Assembly (NCBI GenBank): GCA_002005505.1
Contig: KV908420.1
Location: 340,557-353,056, forward strand
DNA: 12,500 nt
From: Botryococcus braunii
Lineage: Eukaryota; Chlorophyta; Trebouxiophyceae
Direction of reading: 5' to 3'
Shown here one piece after another: positions 1-11,955 of the stretch (positions within the stretch are counted from its first letter, which is position 1; each line of letters starts with the position of its first letter). The notes under the pieces were generated by a model. It was not told the origin of the DNA, ran no database searches, and worked only from the letters and a program-made list of their open reading frames with translations. A program made the translations under genes and the position numbers.

Positions 1-357
1 TGCGTCACAGTTCCGCCTCCTTCAAAGCTTATCAGCATTTTACATACTTCTGGCACTTAACATGTTTCTGTTCTCATGGATGCCGCCATCCTTAAACTTG
101 TCATAGAGGACCAACTAAGACGACCAGTGAAAGAATGCATCTCACACGTCATCTGAAGAATAACGTCATTGACAAAATCCAATACCGCAATTTGTGCGGG
201 AGCAGGCGTGGGACAACGAACCAGCCATCACCAATCCTCATTAATTGAATATCAGTCACATTGCACGATCAGTATTACTATAACGACCCAATGAATAAGC
301 CCAAGAAACATCTGCATAATCTCGAGCTCACGATTGTCATGTAGGGGCTGAAGCGTT

Positions 358-374
358 CCCCCCCCCCCCCCCCC
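358..374. repeat. Poly-C run (17)
   Basis: Seventeen uninterrupted C on the plus strand, which is G on the strand of the D27-like transcript. Confidence 0.95.
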
Positions 375-540
375 GGTACACCACCTCCCGACTCATGGTA
401 CAGTGCATCATGCGGTAGCATTAGTCGTCACAAACCCTTCCGGAAGAAGTGGATCCAAGTGACCAGCCCCCTTCAACACTTCTTGAAAGCCGCCATTGTA
501 CATTGGTGTTCCGGCACTCATCCCGCAGGTTCCCTCAGGG

Positions 541-860
541 GAGGGGGGGGGGACATACAGGTTCTTTGCATCGAGTGAAAGCCCACGAGCACTAAACCAG
601 GAAGAAATATTTTTCCGGCCCTCTTCTTGAAGATTACCGGGGGTGGGGAAGGGGTGGGGGGGAGGGGGGGCGCATTTCTCAGCGTTGAGAACTTCTCGAC
701 GAGGAGACAGCCCGAGAGCCCTAAACTCCGAAGGTATACACTGCAGGAATTTCTTTTCTGACATTCCTTTGGGGAAGGGGGGGGGGGGGCGGGCGTCATC
801 AAGGTTTGCCTTCGACCAGAAAACAGCCCCGAGGACACTTAACAGGGAAGAGCTTTAGAT
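541..860. repeat. Three degenerate copies of a G-run-led repeat (about 90-125 bp each)
   Basis: Copies begin near 541, 646 and 771. Each opens with a long G-rich stretch and continues with a recognisable body: a CTTCGACGAG-like start, then ACAGCCCGAG, then CTAAACTC or TTAACAGGGAAGA. Copies differ by indels and substitutions, so they are old. The open frames on both strands here are a by-product of this repeat. Confidence 0.7.
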
Positions 861-878
861 CCCGTTACAAGAACTGTC

Positions 879-4847
<3,969 letters not shown>

Positions 4848-5165
4848 GCGGATGCGTCGAAATTACTACCACTACGATCAGAATGCAGTAAACTAATTGT
4901 TTGACACACAAAGCCACACGCTTTTGAAATCAGATAAATTGACTATACAAAGTATGTGCGACGAACACTACAGAAGGAAGTAAGGCCTGGCATAATCAGT
5001 ATGATATGCATGTGTGTGTTATCCACGATGCTCAGCATGGGCAGTACATTTCTATCTCCTGAATGTACCGGCAAATACTAGGGGCCCTGCTGAGAGATTG
5101 GGTTGCTTGTTGGTATCCTTTCACTGCTATGGCTCCAAATCTTCCGCATCTGGCCAGCTGGTGTG
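4848..5165. promoter_or_regulatory. Shared bidirectional promoter interval between D27-like and NAA50
   Basis: The two start codons face away from each other across 318 bp, so this interval must contain both 5' leaders and both core promoters unless a non-coding exon lies elsewhere. I see no convincing TATA box at a sensible distance on either side. No microsatellite longer than a few units is present, in contrast to nearly every other non-coding stretch of the window. Confidence 0.55.
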
Positions 5166-6244
5166 ATGCAACCTAACATCATACCTTTCAGAGGGTCTTC
5201 CGAGACATCTGCCACCGTCCTACTGGGGCCAATCACGACCGACTACATTTTTGAGTTTAAGCGTTTGACGACTGTAATATTTCCCGTGAAATACGAGGTT
5301 ATCCTGATTCCTTTGTCCGTGATTATGTCCTGATTAATGACAAAAACTGGTATCTGAATGAGGAGATCCTGCAGGAGTCATTTTACCGGGAATCCTTGTT
5401 ATTCCGGGACTTCACACGTGGAGGTATGCTGGAAATGATTTCGATAATTTCAGTGTATTTTTTCCAGTTTTCAACGAAGCGTCATGTATTGCTTTTGCAG
5501 CATATTTGAATGGCAGCCTGATCGGAGCAGTCGCAGTACGTCTAGAAGCAATCCCTAACACGGATAATGCAAAGCTATACATAATGACGCTCGGCGTGCT
5601 AGCGCCATATAGAGGTCAAGGCATAGGTGAGCTCAACAATGCACTCAATCCTTGACAGGCCCTGACCATATTGCAGGTCAAGCCGAGTGGGTGTGATCGT
5701 ATCCCGATATGTGTTCCAAAGCCTGACTCTGCATTATTGGTTTGTTCTTACATAACGTAATATCTAGAACATGGAAGAGAGGATGGGAAGGGCGGGAGTC
5801 ACCCAGAGGAGGTAAAGAAGGAGAAGTGGAAGGAGGGAAGGGGGAAGGGGGGCGGGGTGAAAAGAAATGAGGCATATGATACCTCCCATAAGAACGTAAG
5901 TTCTACTTTGGATGTTTTAACATGTCTAAGGTGTCAGGTCCTTGTTCATGGTGAACCTATCTGGATGATTGTATGTTGATGCTAGGTGGATTGCCGCAGG
6001 AGGATTGCTTCTGCAGCATGTTCTCACGACAGCCAAGCTGCATGAAGAGGTGATCGAGGCATACTTGCATGTGCATACCAGCAATACAGATGCCATTCGC
6101 TTCTACAAGAAGTACGGGTTTGAAGAGCGAGGGATTGTGTCTCAGTACTACAGGCGGTTGAGGCCGCCTGATGCAGTACTCCTTTGGAGAAGTCTGCAGA
6201 CAAACGATGCTCTGGCCGAGCAGGCTCTAGCTCCTGCTTTATGA
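5166..6244 (+). CDS. NAA50: N-alpha-acetyltransferase 50 (NAA50/San-type GNAT), 4 exons
   Basis: Exons are 5166-5297, 5375-5423, 5501-5626 and 6000-6244 (stop TGA), totalling 552 nt or 183 aa. Animal and plant NAA50 are about 165-170 aa. The enzyme transfers acetyl from acetyl-CoA to protein N-termini starting with Met, often alongside the NatA complex. Visible family marks are the FPV substrate-loop motif (39-41), LYIMTLGVLAPYR (86-98) and the acetyl-CoA loop RGQGIG (98-103). They continue with AYLHVHTSN (123-131), AIRFYKKYGFE (134-144) and the YY pair (152-153). Tyr87 and His126 sit where the human catalytic Tyr73 and His112 lie. The ATG at 5166 is the first in frame after a TGA at 5091. 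It gives about 14 more N-terminal residues than human NAA50. An upstream exon joining the CAG at about 5188-5190 is an alternative start. Introns are 77, 77 and 373 nt with GT...CAG ends. Confidence 0.93.
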
Positions 6245-6646
6245 GGCCTGCGCATGCAGGCACGTTTGAACCCATGCCCATGCGGGTCCGCGCTCCCGTG
6301 CGTATGTACACGCACGCACACCGCCTTTCGAAGACGTGTGGGAAAGTTGCTGAGGCGGGTCCTCAACGATGGACCGGGCCATTTGTTTTGGGCTAGCAGA
6401 AAACATATATATGTAGCATGTCTACGTGCTAGAGGGGGATACATATATGGATACAAGTACAGACATTTGTGCATCTGCAATTGTGGAACTGCAGAGGAAG
6501 GAGTTTTTAGCATTCAGAGAACTTTCGTACCGGTAGTGTTAGGAACAATGGTGCTTGCCAATGTCACTTATGCAGCGTGGGGGAGGAGGTAGGGGACCAA
6601 GCCCCATGTCTGTCCCCGGAAGGGCAACAATGAGCAGTGGCACATG

Positions 6647-6706
6647 TTAGGATTAATCATAGTAAAGCACACAAAATTAGGATTAATGCTAATGAAGCGC
6701 ACAAAG
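6647..6706. repeat. 30-bp tandem repeat, two copies
   Basis: TTAGGATTAATCATAGTAAA and TTAGGATTAATGCTAATGAA open the two copies, and both continue with GC.CACAAA. They are adjacent and in phase. Confidence 0.8.
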
Positions 6707-7049
6707 GTGCGAGACGGGTGCGTGCGTCCATGCATGCCAGCCCTCGGTGTTACCATATCGCGCATGAATGCAACAAGTATATGTACATTTGTTTGAATTC
6801 ACACCTGCCTTGGTCAGGACATTCGACTGGCGATCCCTTGTGCTCGCGGTCATGCCGTCAAAATTGACTGGCGCTATCTTGTCTTATGTCATGCAGGGAG
6901 AGCCCAGTCGATGGTAAGCTTCCTGCGCAAACTTTCTATGTTCCGTGGAGAAGCCTGCAACCCACTCCTTGAACGAAAGGAAGGAAGGTACCATTATTAC
7001 AGAAGGACACCGAGTGTTATACCGTAACGAGTAACATGATATCGAGGAC

Positions 7050-7167
7050 CAGGGCAGATGGGTGTAGAGCATAATGAGTCAAGTTGCCGTGATTTCTTAT
7101 AAGCTAACAGGCCAGATGGGAGTTGAGAATAAGGCAAGTTGCCGTAACCTGACAGGACAGATGGGAG
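7050..7167. repeat. Diverged tandem repeat with CAGATGGG units
   Basis: GGNCAGATGGG occurs at about 7052, 7110 and 7155, each of the first two followed by AAGTTGCCGT. Unit lengths are about 58 and 45 bp. Confidence 0.6.
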
Positions 7168-7190
7168 GTGCCTTGGGATATCCCCATGAA

Positions 7191-7222
7191 GATAGAGTTA
7201 TCTTGGCCAAGGTAACTCTATC
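7191..7222. repeat. 32-bp near-perfect palindrome
   Basis: GATAGAGTTATCTTGG is followed with no spacer by its reverse complement, with one mismatch (a G-T wobble in RNA). Confidence 0.92.
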
Positions 7223-7279
7223 GATAGAGATAGAACCAGAAGTACAGCAACAGCAGTGTCTGGCGGACACCTGAGCAGG

Positions 7280-7445
7280 TGGCACTATTCTTCGACTGCT
7301 GGTTAGTGCATAAGGAGTGTTTGTATTAGTGCATTATGCATTAAGAGTGGGGATAATGGGTGTAGGTAGGTAGGTAGGCAACACTAGTCTTTGACTGCTG
7401 GCAGGTCGGTAGGCAGCGATAGTCTTTGACTGCTGGTTGGGGCGT
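7280..7445. repeat. Three dispersed copies of a TTTGACTGCTGG motif with GGTAGGTAGG
   Basis: The motif TCTTTGACTGCTGG occurs at about 7388 and 7424, with a variant near 7288. GGTAGG units lie between them. Confidence 0.6.
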
Positions 7446-7540
7446 TGTGGATGGGGATGGAGGGTTGCGTGGGTACCTACGTGGGTACCTAGATTGCTAG
7501 CAAGCGTGAGAAGGTGGGAGAGGGGGATTGAGAGAGAGAA

Positions 7541-7552
7541 GGGGGGGGGGGG
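7541..7552. repeat. Poly-G run (12)
   Basis: Twelve G on the plus strand after a short GA stretch. Confidence 0.95.
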
Positions 7553-7601
7553 CAGGGGTCGCGCAGGCAGGGAGCGCAGTTGCAACATGGGTAAACATGC
7601 A

Positions 7602-7631
7602 GACATGTGGGCTTGATCAAGCCCACACGTC
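7602..7631. repeat. 30-bp palindrome with a perfect 22-bp core
   Basis: The core TGTGGGCTTGA is followed directly by its reverse complement. Three further pairs extend it beyond one mismatch. There is no loop. Confidence 0.93.
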
Positions 7632-8141
7632 ACTCATGAATGACCACGTTCTACGCTGTGTGCATGCTTTTGTGGATGCATTGCGAGAAGGACGGACCGG
7701 CAGTGTGCACACGACATCTAAAGACTAACAAATGTTTATTTGAGTCCCGCCCTTGCGGGATAACAGCAACCCCGTCCTTTTGCAGGTTTTCAATGCTGGC
7801 AAAGGCTGTCAAAGTCTCTATGTTTCGAATAACGTGTCTCCATCTAGATCTTCCCCTGTTTTTCTTAGTCTCTTAGAGAAGGCTGTCAGACTGCTGCGTT
7901 TGTAAAAACGCGGCCACCCTCGTCCTTTGGTATTTGTTACAACTCTTGTGGTCCGCTTTCTTAAAACTTTGATCAAATTTTCGAAGTGCCTACGTATCTA
8001 AGAGCGTGTCCGCACCAGTCCTGTGCTTTCCATACGGATTAATGGAAGGCTTTAAAAGTACTAGTGCCTGTGTCTCTAAGAGCGTGTTCCCTCTAGCGAT
8101 TCAGAGAAGATGAGCCTACTGAATGTGGTGCTCATTAGCAC

Positions 8142-8157
8142 ATGATCATATGATCAT
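8142..8157. repeat. 16-bp perfect palindrome
   Basis: ATGATCATATGATCAT equals its own reverse complement. Confidence 0.9.
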
Positions 8158-8412
8158 ATTGAGCAGCCCGCTCTCGTTTTCCATATGTACAGCACCACGG
8201 CTAGTCGTTATGAGCGCTAGTGCGCACATTGTTCACTGTCTAGGCATCCAGTGTAATCAGAGCCTGAAGGGAGTTTGCATCCATGTGATCACGGGGACAA
8301 TGAAGTTACGTAACTGCGTAACTTGATTTATAAATTAAGAACATTGTCGATCCTGAGCTCCGGATGGATGTAAGAAGAAGTAAAGTCAGAGGACATGGAG
8401 GAGGAGCAGGAA

Positions 8413-8434
8413 GCACAAGAAGATCTTCTTGTGC
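8413..8434. repeat. 22-bp perfect palindrome
   Basis: GCACAAGAAGA followed directly by TCTTCTTGTGC. All 11 pairs match. Confidence 0.95.
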
Positions 8435-8438
8435 ATCC

Positions 8439-8456
8439 TTGACTTCTAGAAGTCAA
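8439..8456. repeat. 18-bp perfect palindrome, 4 bp from the previous one
   Basis: TTGACTTCTAGAAGTCAA equals its own reverse complement. Confidence 0.95.
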
Positions 8457-8744
8457 TGAAGACGATGAGGAAGATAACTGAGTAGGCCCATGGACCTGCG
8501 GGACACCAGAGGCTGAAGGTATGGACAAGAGAGCTCCTGCATCTAGACTTAAGACGTGAAGCAGATCCCAAGTGCAAACCAAGACATTGGGGCTGAAATT
8601 TCGACCGCCCTGAGGTATGCTGCTTTGGCTGCGTTAATGTGCAGCCACGGTGCTCTGCAGCAAGCGAAGCTAGCCAGCCAAGTGTTGCGAGGCCCGAGGT
8701 GCAGCGTGCACGTAGCTTGTGAGCAGTTGAGTGTGTGCCTGCGT

Positions 8745-8857
<113 letters not shown>

Positions 8858-8871
8858 TGCAAATGTTTACA

Positions 8872-9020
8872 ACGTGCTAGTTATTTTGAAGGTAATGCAG
8901 TCCCGTATCATCTTCAAATGACATTGCCATCCCAGTTGGCCTTCCGGATCCGTGCGAATTAAAGCCACGTGATAATGTTTTAAAAAGGCCTACTATGTAA
9001 GATGCATGTGCCGGCTTGTG
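8872..9020 (+). repeat. Direct duplication, copy 1 (149 bp)
   Basis: Begins ACGTGCTAGTTATTTTGAAG and ends at about GCCGGCTTGTG. It matches 9278-9407 nearly base for base, except for 19-20 bp in the middle that only this copy has. Confidence 0.95.
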
Positions 9021-9113
9021 AATCTTGCAAGTGCTTTTGTTAGCACATCTGCATGAGCTTAGTTAAGTTTAGGCAGCCCCTTAAAGTCCTCTAGTCTTTT
9101 GACTGATAACAGT

Positions 9114-9180
9114 CATGTCGGTGTTCAATGGAATCTAAAAATACAATTTCAACATGTCGGTGTTTCATGGAATCCAAAAT
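9114..9180. repeat. 39-bp offset tandem repeat between the two duplication copies
   Basis: CATGTCGGTGTTCAATGGAA at 9114 recurs at 9153 with one or two changes, followed in both by TC.AAAA. Confidence 0.85.
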
Positions 9181-9277
9181 AGGACTCCATGAAGTGGATG
9201 TATGACCCCTGACTATGGAGTCATGATATCGTTTTGACATGCCTTTGGTGTCTCCAGGCAGCTGTAGATGCCCTTCC

Positions 9278-9407
9278 ACGTGCTAGTTATTTTGAAGGTA
9301 ATGCAGTCCCGTATCATCTTCAAATGACATTGCCATCCTTGCGAATTAAAGCCACGTGATAATGTTTTAAAAAGGCCTGCTATGTAAGATGCGTGTGCCG
9401 GCGTGTG
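9278..9407 (+). repeat. Direct duplication, copy 2 (130 bp)
   Basis: Same orientation, 406 bp downstream of copy 1. It lacks the CAGTTGGCCTTCCGGATCC stretch and carries a few substitutions such as CCTGC for CCTAC. Confidence 0.95.
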
Positions 9408-9487
9408 CACAAGCTGTCAAGTACGCTTTGCGGTTAGGATAGGCTTCACTCTTTTATATAAATACGCTCGAGCCGTTTGGGCCGAAC

Positions 9488-9503
9488 ATGCTTAATTAAG
9501 CAT
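9488..9503. repeat. 16-bp perfect palindrome
   Basis: ATGCTTAATTAAGCAT equals its own reverse complement. Confidence 0.9.
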
Positions 9504-9628
9504 ACTTAAAGGCAATGCATACTACACTAAAAAATAACAAATTCTTGTGGTGTTTCATGAAAACGGCGTTTATGAATATGTGTACAGATGCACGCTTGCA
9601 TATGCACATTAGGGCTTCTATGCATAGG

Positions 9629-9674
9629 CCTAGGAGGCCTGATTAGGCAGTCCTAGGAGGCCTGATTAGGCAGT
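9629..9674. repeat. 23-bp perfect tandem duplication over the stop codon of the 431-aa gene
   Basis: Two identical 23-bp units, 9629-9651 and 9652-9674. The unit nearer the gene includes the TAA stop (9668-9666, minus strand) and the two codons before it. The other copy is the start of the 3' untranslated region. Confidence 0.93.
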
Positions 9675-11667
9675 CCTCTTCTTGCGCTCAAGGGCGATCA
9701 CCCGCTGCAGGAGGCCTGCATTCTGCTTGTACAGAGATTCCGCAAGCTCCACGTACTGCATTTTCTGGGCGATGGCAGCCGACACTATATAAGCGGGTTG
9801 CGGGTCGCACTCCGGCCGATCACGAGGAGCTGAGGAGCCTTGACCGTCTCTTTTCTCCCAAGGGCTTTGCAGGCCAGAGGGTATGCGGAAAGTGCGTTTC
9901 GCAGGGATGGTAAACCGCGTCTGGAGGTCGGCCAAGCTCAAGAGAATGTCAACCTGCATTCAAAAGTTGCCAAATGTGTTTAAACATGGCATCGGCATAA
10001 CCGGGAGCGCGGAGGCAAACCTTGGGGCCTACATGTATAGGAGATTTGCGTCAACTGCTTCTGTCGTTTTCCATGTCCGGTTTTCAAATTCGTTTTGTAC
10101 AAAACAACTGTGACAACCCGAGGAGGGCCCGGGGGTTGGGGGGGGGGGGGGGGCAGATCTACATTCTAGAAGGGGCAGGACTTTCACCGCCAGTCGTCCA
10201 ACCCTCCATACTGTACGAATCAACTGATTGATACTGATCAGGCCAAATAGTGGCAGCTTCTTGATGAAGAGTCAAAATTTGTCCAGGGTGACCTAAGAAC
10301 ATGCAAAGCAAGAGCATGTGTTCATGTGCTTATCACAGAGCATGGCTTAGTATGGGAGCGATACATCAGGTGATGGTGCATGTGTTAAGGTGCATTGCCG
10401 CACCTGCTCGTCTAAATTCAATGGGGGGCTCGAGACCCTGGCGCCTGCATCTGCACGTGCCTGCTGCTTCATTTCCTCTCTTAGTTCCAGCAGCAGTTCC
10501 TTGCTGCAGGCGGCGTTGTTGCAGAGGACCTTCAGCTCTGTGCACGCCGCATCCAGCTGGAGTGCTAACATGTGGGCTTTTTGTTGCTCCACGTGTACAA
10601 CCTGCCTCCAAGCACGAGGATCACGTGCGGTCGCACGAGGGGTCCCCTCGGGACCCGTATCTTTGCGGGTACATACGGGACCACATTGCAAGATTTCAGA
10701 ATTTAGTAGTATATGTCCGGCGTCCTGTCTGCTGCGATCGGTATCGGCTCCAGCGTTCACGTCTGTAAGGACCCCGGGAGCTTGCGCTTGGTTATGGGGG
10801 CGTTCCCTTTGTTCCCCCTTTTCCCCATTTCCGTCTCGGCTACCAGGGTCGTCTGACGAGGTCATGCTGGTCTCAGCCGAGATGGGGTGGCAAGCCGGGG
10901 CTAACGGCTGCTGATCTGCATCCTCCCTGTCGACAGCTTGGACGTCCAAACTTGGCGAAGCATGCTCTGTAGATTCATGTGGTGTAGCCGTAGTTGGTGT
11001 AGTGACTTGCAGCACGGCAGGGCCCGGTACGGCTTTCCTTTCGTGACTTTCCGATGGAGGTTCTCCGTGTTCCGATGGCGCTTCTCCGTGAGCGCCGTCG
11101 CTCTCTACGGAATGCATGTCGTGATCCTCTACCGGCGGGTAACACGTGGTGGTATTCGCAGCGATGTGCATTTCGGTCCCTCTGGGACTTCCGCAGGGAT
11201 CGTGGTCCTCCCGAATCAGCACGTCGCCTGGGCTGGTGTGTGCGTCGAAGAGCTTGCATATGACTTTAGCCTGAAACGCAGACGCCTCCCAGTCACGAAC
11301 ACCAACCTTTGAGTTTGGAGGCGGGCGCAAGTACTCTTCGGACGAACTTCCGTTCGTTGGGCTTTCGATCTTGGCAACCCCCCTCGTCCACTACAGTACT
11401 GTTCAAGCCGCGCTCCCGATGCGTCTCAATGAGAGTCCAGAAAACTTTCTGGCTATGTCACAGAACACAGCTTGCAGGTTTCCTTGTTTTTTTAGAGAGC
11501 CAGTCTCCCCCCGGGGGCTCTCCTCCGCCCCTCTCCTCTCCGTCTCTCCCTCCCTCCCTCCTCCCCCCCCCCCCTTGCCAGACTCCTCTATAGAGCTAAG
11601 CAGGCTGATGGAGCTTCACACTTACCTTGACAGACTGAAGGCGAGCAAGGCCTTGATGCAGTGACAT
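9666..11667 (-). CDS. Uncharacterised protein with two helical/coiled-coil segments, 4 exons
   Basis: I do not recognise this family. Predicted minus-strand exons are 11667-11626 (ATG), 11448-11307, 11227-10404 and 9953-9666 (stop TAA), totalling 1296 nt or 431 aa. Intron 1 has a textbook donor (CAAG, then GTAAGT). Intron 2 is 79 nt and intron 3 is 450 nt. Phases 0, 1 and 0 all match. The N-terminal 60 residues are basic and amphipathic (KVFWTLIETHRERGL). Residues about 63-265 are low-complexity, rich in Pro, Ser, Glu and His, with imperfect GEAPSEHGEPPSE-type repeats. Residues about 266-319 look coiled-coil (ELLLELREEMKQQAR), as do the last 40 (QNAGLLQRVIALERKKRTA). Support is reading-frame length, helix-like composition and consistent splice phases, not homology. 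The 824-nt exon is the firmest part. The first exon and the start are the least certain, because the frame stays open upstream of the ATG. It converges on NAA50 across 3.4 kb. Confidence 0.6.
10138..10153. repeat. Poly-G run (16)
   Basis: Sixteen G on the plus strand within the 450-nt last intron of the 431-aa gene, so C on its sense strand. Confidence 0.95.
11490..11574. repeat. Purine-rich (sense) low-complexity tract in intron 1 of the 431-aa gene
   Basis: The plus strand reads CT/CCCTC with a 12-C run at 11563-11574, so the sense strand is G/A-rich. It lies about 50 nt inside the donor at 11625. Confidence 0.85.
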
Positions 11668-11690
11668 CTTCTGACCTTGTAGATCCTGCA

Positions 11691-11780
11691 CATCACCCCC
11701 CCCCCCCAAAACCCCTTTAGTCTGGCATCACCCCCCCACCCCTATAGTCTGACATCACCCCCCCCCCACCCCTTTAGCCC
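11691..11780. repeat. Three copies of a CATCAC-poly-C repeat
   Basis: CATCAC plus a C run plus ACCCCTTTAG or ACCCCTATAG occurs near 11691, 11726 and 11753. The first C run is 12 long. It lies directly upstream of the 431-aa gene. Confidence 0.85.
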
Positions 11781-11807
11781 GTAGGCGGAGCGCTCCGCAG
11801 TACGTCC

Positions 11808-11955
11808 GTTGCTGGCATGTGGACACTGCTCAGTTGTACGTTGCTGGCACGTGGTAACTGCCCATCTCGTACATTGCTGGCAGGTGGACACTGCTCTGTT
11901 GTACGTTGCTGGCATGTGAGCTCTGCTCATTTGTACGTTTCTCGCATGTGCGCTA
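11808..11955. repeat. 32-bp tandem repeat, about 4.5 copies
   Basis: Unit GTTGCTGGCATGTGGACACT followed by GCTC..TTGTAC. Copies start at 11808, 11840, about 11873, about 11905 and about 11937 (partial). It is in the 5' flank of the 431-aa gene. Confidence 0.92.

Larger units (their letters stand above)
1..878. other. 3' flank of the D27-like gene, no gene supported
   Basis: Positions 1-357 are ordinary mixed sequence with no coding frame I can support. A 17-C run follows at 358-374. From 541 on there are G-rich degenerate repeats (separate entry). The 3' untranslated end of the D27-like transcript should lie just below 879. Confidence 0.5.
6245..7190. other. NAA50 3' flank, no gene supported
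   Basis: This stretch contains the 3' untranslated region of NAA50 and then spacer sequence. Several open frames up to about 110 codons exist. They lack family motifs, splice support or consistent composition. A 30-bp two-copy tandem (6647-6706) and a loose three-copy repeat with CAGATGGG and AAGTTGCCGT (about 7050-7167) are visible. Confidence 0.4.
8395..8553 (+). pseudogene. Possible decayed acidic coding segment
   Basis: From the ATG at 8395 one frame reads MEEEQEAQEDLLVHP, stop, LLEVNEDDEEDN, stop, VGPWTCGTPEAEGMDKRAP and on to a third stop. All three stops are TGA. The acidic run spans the first stop without changing frame. No family is recognised, and a transposon-derived relic is one option. 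It could also be chance from GA-rich sequence. Confidence 0.2.

Noticed and set aside
865..869. TGTAA (minus strand) 10 nt after the D27-like stop as a green-alga-type poly(A) signal
   Set aside because: It is too close to the stop codon, the motif is only five bases, and the other two genes show no TGTAA at a matching place.
6148..6592. Overlapping frames of 70-121 codons beyond the NAA50 stop
   Set aside because: They overlap the last NAA50 exon in other frames or run into its 3' flank. No motif or splice support was seen.
6720..6740. TGCATG-type motifs (also near 4844, 7665, 12127) as a shared apicomplexan-like promoter element
   Set aside because: The copies are scattered and not placed consistently upstream of the gene models. 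A six-base motif is expected several times in 12.5 kb.
10301..11312. Plus-strand frames of up to 174 codons across 10390-11312
   Set aside because: They are antisense to the 824-nt exon of the 431-aa gene. Their Ser/Leu-rich text mirrors the coiled-coil codons.
11228..11330. Reading the minus-strand frame straight through from 11330 as the start of the third gene
   Set aside because: The frame has no ATG in this stretch and runs back to an in-frame stop near 11390. Splicing out 11306-11228 joins it to a well-formed upstream exon in phase.
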